From Planctomicrobium sp051465645 (lineage in GTDB: Bacteria > Planctomycetota > Planctomycetia > Planctomycetales > Planctomycetaceae): a DNA stretch of 64,000 nucleotides. Below are positions 1 through 7,276 of the stretch, in pieces. Made by a program: the position numbers and the translations under genes. The stretch covers positions 620,001 through 684,000 of the forward strand of contig NZ_CP195790.1 in NCBI RefSeq assembly GCF_051465645.1, read 5' to 3'. Within the stretch, counting starts at the first letter, position 1; each line of letters begins with the position of its first letter. The notes beneath the pieces were generated by a model that ran no database searches, had not been told where the DNA came from, and was given only the letters and a program-made list of their open reading frames with translations.

Positions 1-590
1 CCATCAAAACATCTTTGGTAACAGGGCTTTGTGCACTCACTCTAATAGCGCTGCCCACCTTGGCATCTGCTCAGCAGCAAACCTTCAATGCTGCTGGGCA
101 AGCCCGAGCAAAAATGCAAAAGAGCCACAGTCGAACCGGTATGGTAGGTGGGGGCTACCGACCATGGTCGGTATGGAGCTATCAGAAGTCAGCAAGAGTA
201 CACGCTCAGGTTCTTAATGCTTATGGTCAGAACTGCAAACAAGTTCCGCCGGAAATAGTCAAAGAGCATCTCGGCCAGGTTCGAAAAGATATTGTGGCAG
301 CAAAAGCGGAAGTCAAGAAGTTTGGGGCTGACGCGGCCAAAGAGGCAGATGTTAAAAAACATCTGGACGCATTGGAGAAGCAACTGACGGAGTGCGAACA
401 ACTCTGCGGGATGATGGAGAAGACGATCGGTCAGGATGGTGTTGAAACGACTCAATTTTGCGCACACTGTTCCGACTTGGAAACGAAGCTGAAGGCAGCT
501 GAACTCGAGCATACGGAACTTCTGAAGAAACTGGGGATCAAACTGCCAGTTCCGAAGAGTGATCACGTGGATCATGAGAAGCAAAAGTAA
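1..590 (+). CDS. secreted hypothetical protein, 5' end cut by window
   Basis: The reading frame is already open at the left edge, with ATC AAA ACA TCT before the first TTG at 15, so the true start lies outside the window. What remains begins with a hydrophobic signal peptide ending in an ALPTLASAQ cleavage site, so the protein is probably exported. The mature part, about 165 residues, is mainly charged helix rich in Lys, Glu and Leu and likely coiled coil. It carries several cysteines, including a CEQLCGMM segment and CAHC. I recognise no family. A strong hairpin follows 23 bases after the stop. Confidence 0.75.
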   Translation, partial: IKTSLVTGLCALTLIALPTLASAQQQTFNAAGQARAKMQKSHSRTGMVGGGYRPWSVWSYQKSARVHAQVLNAYGQNCKQVPPEIVKEHLGQVRKDIVAAKAEVKKFGADAAKEADVKKHLDALEKQLTECEQLCGMMEKTIGQDGVETTQFCAHCSDLETKLKAAELEHTELLKKLGIKLPVPKSDHVDHEKQK

Positions 591-612
591 GGAGCGATGC
601 TTAATCTATTGG

Positions 613-650
613 ACCGGGTGCCCGGAGTGAAATCAAAACGGGCACCCGGT
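613..650. terminator. bidirectional hairpin between convergent genes
   Basis: Perfect 12-bp inverted repeat, arms 613-624 and 639-650 (ACCGGGTGCCCG and its complement) with a 14-base loop. It sits between two convergent stops at 590 and 657. No real T-tract follows on either strand. Confidence 0.7.
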
Positions 651-656
651 TCTGTG

Positions 657-1394
657 TCAACTCTTCTGGACCATCGCGAGCCCTGGCCAAGGAGGAAGCA
701 CGATCCAACGCCATTGAGATGGGGGAAGGGTCTCAAGAAATTTCGATACTCCAAAGTCCTTGTTCTTAACCAAAGGATCGTGCAGAAGAATGATGCCCCC
801 ATCTGCTAATCGGGATGCCGATGACTCGAAATCCTGCTTCACCGTGTCATAGTCATGGGCGCCATCCAGGTAGATGAACTCATAACAGTCATCAGCGGAG
901 AGTTTGGAGAAGAATTCATCAGATCGTTGCAAGTGTGTGGTCACCACATCCGACAACTCTCCAAAATTTCCCGTCGTCCAGTATCCGACGCCCCCGAAGG
1001 CTTTTTGAAAGCCGTGCGTCTTGTCTGAATAGTTGGCGTCCACAAAATCAAGATGACCGTGACCGTTGGTCTTTATCGCGGATGCAACACATGCCGGGAC
1101 AAATCCAAAGCGACTCCCAATAACCAATGCACGCTTAGGGCGAAACAGTCGTACGAGGGAGTAGTGAACTAGACCAAACCCCAATCCTCCTCCTCCTCCC
1201 CCATGCTCCCCGTCAACATGTCCGTGGGGGTCAAAGCGATCACGAATACATCGGACCACTTCTCTGTCTTCGACCGACATGCCCGACAAAGGGGGCAATT
1301 CCGCGGCAACGGGAAGCTGACGAGAATTTCGTTTCTTCAATCCCTTGTTTACGAAACGACGCCAAAGACCTCTAACGACACTGAGCGGCAACAA
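657..1394 (-). CDS. class I SAM-dependent methyltransferase
   Basis: The protein resembles the Methyltransf_24 group of class I methyltransferases. It has a SAM-binding motif I region (ALVIGSRFGFVPACVA), then FVDANY, and later FIYLDGAHDYDTVKQDFE and GGIILLHDP, which match motifs IV-V of this fold. A Gly-rich stretch of eight residues lies just before motif I. The frame is open up to 1514, but a TTG at 1394 has an AAGGA ribosome site six bases upstream, and the extra N-terminus looks non-conserved, so I chose 1394 (245 aa). The substrate is unknown. The end is convergent with the secreted protein at 1-590. Confidence 0.75.
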   Translation of the reverse strand: MLPLSVVRGLWRRFVNKGLKKRNSRQLPVAAELPPLSGMSVEDREVVRCIRDRFDPHGHVDGEHGGGGGGLGFGLVHYSLVRLFRPKRALVIGSRFGFVPACVASAIKTNGHGHLDFVDANYSDKTHGFQKAFGGVGYWTTGNFGELSDVVTTHLQRSDEFFSKLSADDCYEFIYLDGAHDYDTVKQDFESSASRLADGGIILLHDPLVKNKDFGVSKFLETLPPSQWRWIVLPPWPGLAMVQKS

Positions 1395-1661
1395 AATCGA
1401 TCCTTCTCTTTTCTGCAAGCGGCGGCATTCGGGCAACTTTCGATAACCGTCATCGTGACAATTTTCATGTCTGACCTGGCCCGCACTCACCTTAGGTCTC
1501 TGCAATGGCTGCAATCATAACTGTCAATTCGTCACCCAGATGTGGGTGATGTCCGAGGAGGGGCGTATTTATTGAGGACTGAAGGAGCTACCGCAAGGTG
1601 AGGCGTTGTGTGTCGATGAATTTCTCTGAATTGCAATCAACGCGTTCGTATCTATTGATCG

Positions 1662-1924
1662 CAACTGCGAAAGTGGGGCAACGGGTGGCGTGTTTTCCTT
1701 GAGTTGTAAGTGAATCGACTTCACTCGCCGTTCACCACCGTTCTCTTTGGTGACCGCGAAAACTGGTGACGGTTGCTTGCCACATCCCCAATTTACAGAG
1801 TAATCGTCGCCGGCGATGGAGTATCACCGTGAACAAGCATGTCCCACCGAGGACACTCGCTTGGCGATCATCGGACATGCAGCCGCCATCGATATCTAGG
1901 AAGGCAGGCCGGAGCCTGCCCTAC
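1662..1924 (-). mobile_element. miniature RAYT/REP element A (internal deletion)
   Basis: On the minus strand this unit starts with a REP palindrome at 1902-1924 (core GGCAGGCCGGAGCCTGCC, arms GGCAGGC/GCCTGCC). An ATG at 1878 then opens MSDDRQASVLGGTCLFTVIL, matching the conserved N-terminus of REP-associated tyrosine transposases. After HRRRR the homology jumps to the family's C-terminal YP-DWG motif, read out of frame as YSVNWG. The 3' flank contains a hairpin around 1728-1760. There is no REP copy at the low-coordinate end. It shares long blocks with the unit at 1926-2487 and with the element at 8357-8603. Naming it RAYT is from motif knowledge; the deletion is inferred. Confidence 0.75.
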
Positions 1925-2049
1925 TGCAACTTTCTGCAGAAGCGGGGCAATCTTTCGCGTGTTTCCCTTGAGGTGTGAGTGAATCGACTTCACTTCCTGT
2001 TCACCATCATTCTTGTTGGTGATTGGAAAACTGGTAGTAGTTGCAGGCC

Positions 2050-2441
2050 ATGTCCCCAACTAGCAGGATACACACCTGCCCTCACTCAGCGATGAAAATT
2101 GGCGCTGCAAAGCACCCGACGGCGTCCGCGAGACTTTCTTGTCGAAATTCTCTTGTCACCACTGCCGTTCGCCAGTAACTGCGCTGTAACGGTCTTCTTG
2201 ATGACGCATCATTGGCGGGAATCGTTGTCATCCCCTGATGGCAATGTCCAGATTGCATGAAGGGAATCTGGACATTGCACGATGGCATTCACTTCAGAAT
2301 CTCACTTCCGCTGACATTCTCGGAGAGCTTCCCCAGGAGTGTGCGGTTTCGGGCGACATGGAAGAATCGTCGTCGGAGACGGGGCATCAACGTGAAGAAG
2401 GATGTCCCACCCGGGACACGCACTCGGCGATCATCAGGCAT
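2050..2441 (-). pseudogene. REP-associated tyrosine transposase (RAYT), broken
   Basis: ATG at 2441 gives MPDDRRVRVPGGTSFFTLMP, the RAYT N-terminal signature. The frame stops at 2289-2291. A one-base shift gives VNAIVQCPDSLHAIWTLP, matching the family's VDAIV-MPDHLHAIWTLP block that carries the HUH motif; the first His is Ser here. The same frame continues GDDNDSRQ, a stop at 2209-2211, VIKKTVTAQL, then FHR, a stop at 2086-2088 where the family has Tyr, and VRAGVYPASWG, the family's C-terminal end. About 40 residues that normally include the WQRRFWEH and catalytic Tyr region are missing. So there is one frameshift, two stops, one internal deletion and a damaged HUH motif: a dead gene. Confidence 0.8.
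2241..2278. repeat. 14-bp perfect inverted repeat inside the RAYT pseudogene
   Basis: Arms GCAATGTCCAGATT at 2241-2254 and its exact complement at 2265-2278, with a 10-base loop. It falls on the HUH-motif codons of the dead transposase. It could be chance symmetry of coding sequence or a secondary structure. Confidence 0.6.
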
Positions 2442-2633
2442 GTAGCCGCCATCAATACCCAGGAAGGCAGGCCGGGGCCTGCCCTACTTCATCTTGACCA
2501 AATCAAATGTGAACTACTACGCTCGTTCGACGCATTATGAATAGAATCACGTCAATCCATGTTTTCAGTCCATTTCATCGAATACCTGTCTTGAAGGACT
2601 CGCTGGCCTGGATTTTCTTATCTGCAACGGGAT

Positions 2634-3797
2634 ATGGCGTCATATATGCTGCGATTTATCGTGAGTCATCTTTCGTTCTTGCAGTCGCTGTCAGTGATTG
2701 TGTTAGCTGTAAGCTGTCTGTATACGATAAACTACGTAGCTTTCGCTACCGATGACGAATTAGCCGCTCCGCTAGCTGTGTTCGACGAAACCAGCAATAG
2801 AAATCGTGAAAAGGTCGCTGACTGCCACCTGGAATGGACAATCAAGGAAAAGGGATGTTTGCCCATCTCAGGTCTTTCAGAGAAGTTCTTAGCGAATGTT
2901 AATCCTGGAACAACGAGTAAGTATGTCTCTGATCGCAATGGAATGCGATACGCATTGAAAGCGACAGAACAAAAAGTAACGCTTGACGGTTCAGTTGACG
3001 AAACGATTACTCGAAGCGTGTTCGACGGAAATGAATTCCGAAGTGTAACATTCAAGGAGACGCCGAAGCTTGGAATTGCGCTTGAACCTGACTTTCAACG
3101 CGATCAGGACTGGTTAGAGATAATCGGCTGGAATCACCCTTCGTTACTGGCGGAAGTTCGTGCGGGAAAAGCATCCCAAATGAGCCTGACTCACTCATGG
3201 AAGGTGGATACTAGCAAGAAACCGGAGGAGCGTGTTCTGGAGCTTGTGCTGACCAACAATAGTGACGGTGGCAAACTTGTTGTTGTGTACAATATTGATC
3301 GGGGAGCGTGTAAGCAGGATGAGCGATGGATTGATTCGAAGGGGCGCACCTATTATCACGAAGAGCTAGAGATCAGGGAGGTGACTCCAGGGTTTTGGTT
3401 GCCAATAAACTTCCACTCCTGTTCCATTGAACCACAAACCGGAAAAATCGCGTTTGAAAAGCATGCAGAGCTAGATCTGGATGAGTGCAGGTTTGGAAAT
3501 GATTATCAGCCTGAAGCTTCTCTGTTCGAAATACCGGTCGAAGACAATATGAATGTAGTGGACCTTCGTGCTGGGGTAAGGGTGACATACAACGGACGTG
3601 ACGCTCCAATGTCATTGAACGAACTAAAGGAACGGTTAGCTCAGCAGGACGAATCAATAGTCAAGACTGTACCTATCGAAGATTCAGGTTTACGTCGCTG
3701 GTCGACTTTTGCTAAATGGTTGTTCGTTGTTAACGGTGTTGCACTCATTGTGATTGGAATCGTCGTTGCTGCGTATAGGCGGCTCCGTCGAGCATAG
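2634..3797 (+). CDS. membrane-anchored hypothetical protein
   Basis: I do not recognise the family. The N-terminus is a strong signal or anchor segment (residues about 5-35). The large middle part (about 35-350) is soluble and beta-rich, resembling planctomycete secreted proteins of unknown function. A C-terminal hydrophobic helix at about 362-382 (FVVNGVALIVIGIVVAAY) is followed by RRLRR, a typical stop-transfer anchor. The likely topology is an extracytoplasmic domain anchored at both ends or by its tail. No clear ribosome site precedes 2634; ATG at 2646 is an alternative. The stop lies 8 bases before a REP palindrome at 3806. Confidence 0.65.
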   Translation: MASYMLRFIVSHLSFLQSLSVIVLAVSCLYTINYVAFATDDELAAPLAVFDETSNRNREKVADCHLEWTIKEKGCLPISGLSEKFLANVNPGTTSKYVSDRNGMRYALKATEQKVTLDGSVDETITRSVFDGNEFRSVTFKETPKLGIALEPDFQRDQDWLEIIGWNHPSLLAEVRAGKASQMSLTHSWKVDTSKKPEERVLELVLTNNSDGGKLVVVYNIDRGACKQDERWIDSKGRTYYHEELEIREVTPGFWLPINFHSCSIEPQTGKIAFEKHAELDLDECRFGNDYQPEASLFEIPVEDNMNVVDLRAGVRVTYNGRDAPMSLNELKERLAQQDESIVKTVPIEDSGLRRWSTFAKWLFVVNGVALIVIGIVVAAYRRLRRA

Positions 3798-3805
3798 AAG
3801 TGGAT

Positions 3806-3978
3806 GTATGGCAGGCTCCGGCCTGCCTTCCTTTAAGTGTAAGCGAAATTACCCCATTTGCTCCCATCATAAACACGTTTGATGGCCCGAAGGAATGGGG
3901 GATTGATGCTTGGTGTATTGCCAATCTACAGGGTGATCGATGCCGACAATGGGGCATCACCGTGAAGAAGTAGCCGTA
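3806..3978 (-). mobile_element. truncated RAYT/REP element D
   Basis: The low-coordinate end is the REP palindrome (core GGCAGGCTCCGGCCTGCC, 3809-3827) followed by the family's 3' flank (CTTTAAGTGTAAGCGAA) and a hairpin at about 3853-3901. On the minus strand the element reads YGYFFTVMPHCRHR, the transposase N-terminus, joined to an out-of-frame HPVDWQ that corresponds to the C-terminal YP-DWG motif. Homology stops at about 3972-3978, so the N-terminal start codon and the second REP are lost. It lies directly behind the gene ending at 3797. Confidence 0.7.
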
Positions 3979-3979
3979 G

Positions 3980-4375
3980 GCTGGGGCCTAAAGACCCAAC
4001 TTTTTTGGCATGGTGTCTTTTTTAACGTACCGCTCTGGTGGACTCTTCTGCTCGACAGAGCAATTTCAACTTGGAGAGCCGAGTGATGCTCTGGCAATGT
4101 ATTCCCTCCTGGCTCAGCAATTGTCCCCAAAGGGTCGATCGTCCCGCGTTCCTGCAGGGGCACTTCCGATATCCGACTCGCGCCGGTGGGCATGTGGGTT
4201 GAGATTGCGTTCTGGTTGAGCACTCTCGTTCCAAAGCTGGGTCTTAAGGACCCTGCCTACGTCACTCGGGTCAGGCATCTGTGGCTTATTCATTCACGAA
4301 GCTTGTCACAATTCACGCTTTACGCCAAGATCCTGTTCACGGACTTATACCACCAGCGACAGAAAGCCGGTTTCG
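3980..4375. other. gene-free stretch before the MFS gene
   Basis: No convincing gene. It holds two imperfect copies of a short motif, GCTGGGGCCTAAAGACCCAA at 3980-3999 and AGCTGGGTCTTAAGGACCCT at 4235-4254, related to the hairpin at 5848-5870 beyond the MFS gene. The promoter of the MFS gene should be here, but I see no clear one. Confidence 0.4.
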
Positions 4376-5770
4376 ATGAACAGCACCCTTCCCAGGACTT
4401 CACCACTGGTTTTGGCCCGTTTATGTCTGATGATGTTCATTCAGTATGGCGTGTGGAGCTTCTGGCTGACGACGATGGCGAAGTATCTCAGTGCAGGGCT
4501 GAATTTCGAGGGTGATAAAATAGGACTGGCCTATTCCACAACCGGCTGGGGTGCGATCGCGGCACCGTTTCTCGTCGGTATGATTGCGGACCGGTTCTGC
4601 TCTGCACAGATCATGCTTGGCATTTTGCACCTGCTCACGGCCGCGCTCCTCTGGATGCTCACCGGAATCACCGACCCGACTCAATTTACTCTCGTACTTC
4701 TGGGAGCCATGCTGTGCTATATGCCGACGCTGGCGCTTGCCAACTCCATCGGATTTGAACATGTTAAGAATCCACGGCTTGATTTCCCGTTCATCCGCAT
4801 GTTCTCGCCATTAGGCTGGATCATTGCTGGACTCGTTGTCGGGAGCCTCCCCTCACTGGTCCCGTCATGGTTCGGGGGATTGACTGACATTGAATCAACC
4901 GCAATTCCATTCAAACTCTCAGCACTGTTCTCGGCGCTGATGGGGTTTTATGCCTTCACGCTGCCGCATACGCCGCCGAAGTCATTAGGAAAGAAAGTGA
5001 CGTTTGCCGACATCGCCGGACTTCAAACGCTTTCGCTAATGAAAGACCGGTCATTCGCCGTGTTTGTCGTCTGTTCACTGCTACTGTGCATTCCGGCATC
5101 CTTTTATTTTCAATCAGCGGCGATGTTCTTCACTCAGAAAGGGATGGAACAGGTCGCCAGCAAGATGGTACTGGCCCAGGTATCAGATGTGGTGTTCATC
5201 GCCGTGATGCCGTTTTGCCTGCGACGGCTTGGCATTAAGGGAATTATTCTAGCCGCTGTGGGGGCCTGGGTCGTTCGGTACGTTTTGTTCGCAATGGGGG
5301 CGTCGCAACCAGATGTTTCATCGCAATCAATCGGCGACTCGCAGATTCTCACCCAGCTTTCTGCTGTCACAAGCCATCTCATCCACGACGTCCAGCAGTA
5401 CTGGATGTTCTATGGTGGTATCCTGCTACACGGAATCTGCTATGACTTCTTCTTCCTGGCGGGACAGATTTACGTCGATCAGCGTGCCCCGAACGAAGTT
5501 CGGGCCAATGCCCAGGGATTCATTGCGTTGGTGACGCTGGGACTTGGAATGACGATCGGCAACATTTTGAACGGATACGTGACGAACTGGGTGACCACGA
5601 AGACAGTCGATTCCGCAGGCCAACTGACCAGCAGCGTGATCGATTGGCAGACTTTGTGGTTGGTCCCGACCGCCATTTCCGCTCTCGTTGGTTTGCTCTT
5701 TATCGTCCTGTTCCACGAAAAACCTGAAACGGCCGCAGCGTCTCCAATCGTCGCAGATCAGGACGATTGA
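4376..5770 (+). CDS. MFS transporter, nucleoside:H+ symporter type
   Basis: A 464-residue polytopic protein with about 12 hydrophobic segments, the usual size for the NupG/XapB nucleoside symporter branch of the major facilitator superfamily. The first helix region (LCLMMFIQYGVWSFWLTTMA), the GWGAIAAPFLVGMIADRF loop 2-3 motif and the helix-4 region resemble that branch. A family member would bring nucleosides in with protons; a deaminase pair acting on nucleobases lies 3 kb downstream, which fits a salvage role but is not proof. Ribosome site weak. Two hairpins follow. It is convergent with the SGNH hydrolase. Confidence 0.75.
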   Translation: MNSTLPRTSPLVLARLCLMMFIQYGVWSFWLTTMAKYLSAGLNFEGDKIGLAYSTTGWGAIAAPFLVGMIADRFCSAQIMLGILHLLTAALLWMLTGITDPTQFTLVLLGAMLCYMPTLALANSIGFEHVKNPRLDFPFIRMFSPLGWIIAGLVVGSLPSLVPSWFGGLTDIESTAIPFKLSALFSALMGFYAFTLPHTPPKSLGKKVTFADIAGLQTLSLMKDRSFAVFVVCSLLLCIPASFYFQSAAMFFTQKGMEQVASKMVLAQVSDVVFIAVMPFCLRRLGIKGIILAAVGAWVVRYVLFAMGASQPDVSSQSIGDSQILTQLSAVTSHLIHDVQQYWMFYGGILLHGICYDFFFLAGQIYVDQRAPNEVRANAQGFIALVTLGLGMTIGNILNGYVTNWVTTKTVDSAGQLTSSVIDWQTLWLVPTAISALVGLLFIVLFHEKPETAAASPIVADQDD

Positions 5771-5847
5771 TACATCATTCCAACTGCGGAAATTGATCGA
5801 CCACTTAAAAACTGAAAAGACATTCACGGGTGGAATGCAGTGACGAA

Positions 5848-5870
5848 AGCTGGGTCCTCAAGACCCAGCT
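5848..5870. terminator. hairpin after MFS gene
   Basis: Perfect 9-bp inverted repeat AGCTGGGTC / GACCCAGCT with a 5-base loop, 78 bases after the MFS stop. No T-tract. Its sequence resembles two motifs upstream of the same gene. Confidence 0.45.
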
Positions 5871-5915
5871 CATTCAGATTCACGGAACTCGTCACCGTAC
5901 ATTTCAGGTGAGCGG

Positions 5916-5959
5916 CCAAGGGTGAATCAGGGCAGCAGCCTGCCCTGATTCACCCTTGG
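5916..5959. terminator. 20-bp perfect hairpin between convergent genes
   Basis: Arms 5916-5935 and 5940-5959 are exact complements over 20 bp around a 4-base loop. It ends 5 bases from the stop of the minus-strand SGNH hydrolase and lies downstream of the plus-strand MFS gene, so it probably stops transcription both ways. Confidence 0.7.
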
Positions 5960-5964
5960 AGGTG

Positions 5965-7098
5965 TCAGTTTGCTTTCTGCTCAAGCTGTGAAAGCAGCCA
6001 CGCGTGAATCGAGGCGCCGATCTGCTGGTAGCCTGTGACGTTTGGATGTACGGCGTTGTCCACAGGGTATCCGTCGACTGGATCGAGATTCAGCTCGGTC
6101 GGAATGAGTTCAATTCCCTGTTTTGCCGTGTGTTCTGTGTTGAACTGCGCGAGCTGGCGTTCAACAAGACGGTGTTGAATTCGTTTCCAGCCCCATCGAG
6201 GATATTTCCCTTTGTAGTTTGCCGTGAAAGCTTCTTCACGAACGTTCCCCGGTGTGGTGATGCAAAGGCCGATCTTGGCCTTAGGGGCGGCTTCGCGAAA
6301 CGCCTTTAACAGCGACTCGGCGGATTGAAACATGCGGTCGATTGTTTTGTCGGTTTCTTCAATCGTGCTGGGATTGGCGCCAAAGCAGTCGTTAATCCCC
6401 AGCTTCACGATGATGAAATCCGGTTGCTGTCCCTGGCATGATTCCTGAAAGTATCTCGCAACATCAAGCTTTGGCTTGTCTCCATCAAGGAATACAAACG
6501 GACTGCTCCGCTTGCGATTGGCTGGATCAGGCATCGGCTCATAATGAGTCAGGAACCGTGCCCAAGTCCATCCGCCATACCCTTCATGAGCAACCCCAGC
6601 TTTAGCGTTCTGCGGCTTGTGAGTGCCGAGCATTTTCCACCCGGTCAGACCGGACTGGTCGAGTCGTTTGGCCACTTCATTGGGGTAGTGAGTGGCATGT
6701 GTCAGGCTGTCACCGACGATCAGAATTGAAACATTCCGCGGTGTACTCAGCTTTGCCGGGCTGACATGCCATTTCATTGATTGCTTACCGAGTGACTTGT
6801 CGCCACGAAAGACTTCCACTTCCCATTTATGGTCGCCGACCTGGGCTTCCGTAGGGATCACAGTCCAGCGATTTGATTCTGTCTTCCCGAGATCACTGGT
6901 GACCACAAATTTCAGTTCGTTCGAGTTCTCAGAGAGGACGATGTTGTCGAAGTAAACATTCATCTCTGCCCCGACTACGGCATAGCCTGTGGGAGGCAAC
7001 GTCAGACGAATGGACTCGGACGCCACTTGATCTGCCGAGTAGACAGGACCAGGGATGACTCCCAGCAGTGCGATCACGACGAGAATTTTCCGTAGCAC
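5965..7098 (-). CDS. secreted SGNH/GDSL-family hydrolase
   Basis: After a signal peptide (LRKILVVIALLGVIPGPVYS) comes a beta-rich N-terminal domain of about 100 residues, then an SGNH esterase domain: block I ILIVGDSLTHA around residue 130 with the catalytic Ser, block III VKLGINDCFG with Asn, and a C-terminal DNAVHPNVTGYQ with the Asp/His pair. The enzyme should hydrolyse an ester, probably a carbohydrate ester, outside the cytoplasm; the substrate is not predictable. The frame is open to 7179, but GTG at 7098 has GGAGG five bases upstream and begins the signal peptide, so I chose it (377 aa). Confidence 0.85.
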   Translation of the reverse strand: MLRKILVVIALLGVIPGPVYSADQVASESIRLTLPPTGYAVVGAEMNVYFDNIVLSENSNELKFVVTSDLGKTESNRWTVIPTEAQVGDHKWEVEVFRGDKSLGKQSMKWHVSPAKLSTPRNVSILIVGDSLTHATHYPNEVAKRLDQSGLTGWKMLGTHKPQNAKAGVAHEGYGGWTWARFLTHYEPMPDPANRKRSSPFVFLDGDKPKLDVARYFQESCQGQQPDFIIVKLGINDCFGANPSTIEETDKTIDRMFQSAESLLKAFREAAPKAKIGLCITTPGNVREEAFTANYKGKYPRWGWKRIQHRLVERQLAQFNTEHTAKQGIELIPTELNLDPVDGYPVDNAVHPNVTGYQQIGASIHAWLLSQLEQKAN

Positions 7099-7276
7099 GC
7101 TCACCTCCAGATGTTCAGTAGTGAAACCGTGAACAAACAACAGATTCAAGGTATAGCGAGGGAGCGTTATTGGTGCCATGCTCGTGTCGCGTTAATGGCA
7201 GGAGGCTGTGAATTTGTGGGGAATCTCCAGACGTATGTTCTCGCCGCCGGTGCGATCCACACATGCCCCGTCAGGT

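Larger units (their letters stand above)
1926..2487 (-). mobile_element. decayed near-complete RAYT/REP unit
   Basis: On the minus strand the unit runs from a REP palindrome at 2465-2487 (core GGCAGGCCGGGGCCTGCC), through a broken RAYT gene (2441 down to about 2050), to a 3' flank of about 120 bases that aligns with the 3' flank of the element at 1662-1924 (shared blocks GTGAATCGACTTCAC and AAAACTGGT). The REP of that neighbour at 1902-1924 abuts its low end. RAYTs belong to the IS200/IS605 Y1/HUH superfamily, and the lack of a target-site duplication fits that. Confidence 0.7.

Noticed and set aside
5916..5959. REP copy
   Set aside because: It shares GCCTGCCCTG with the REPs, but the 20-bp arms extend well beyond and differ; it is better explained as a terminator.
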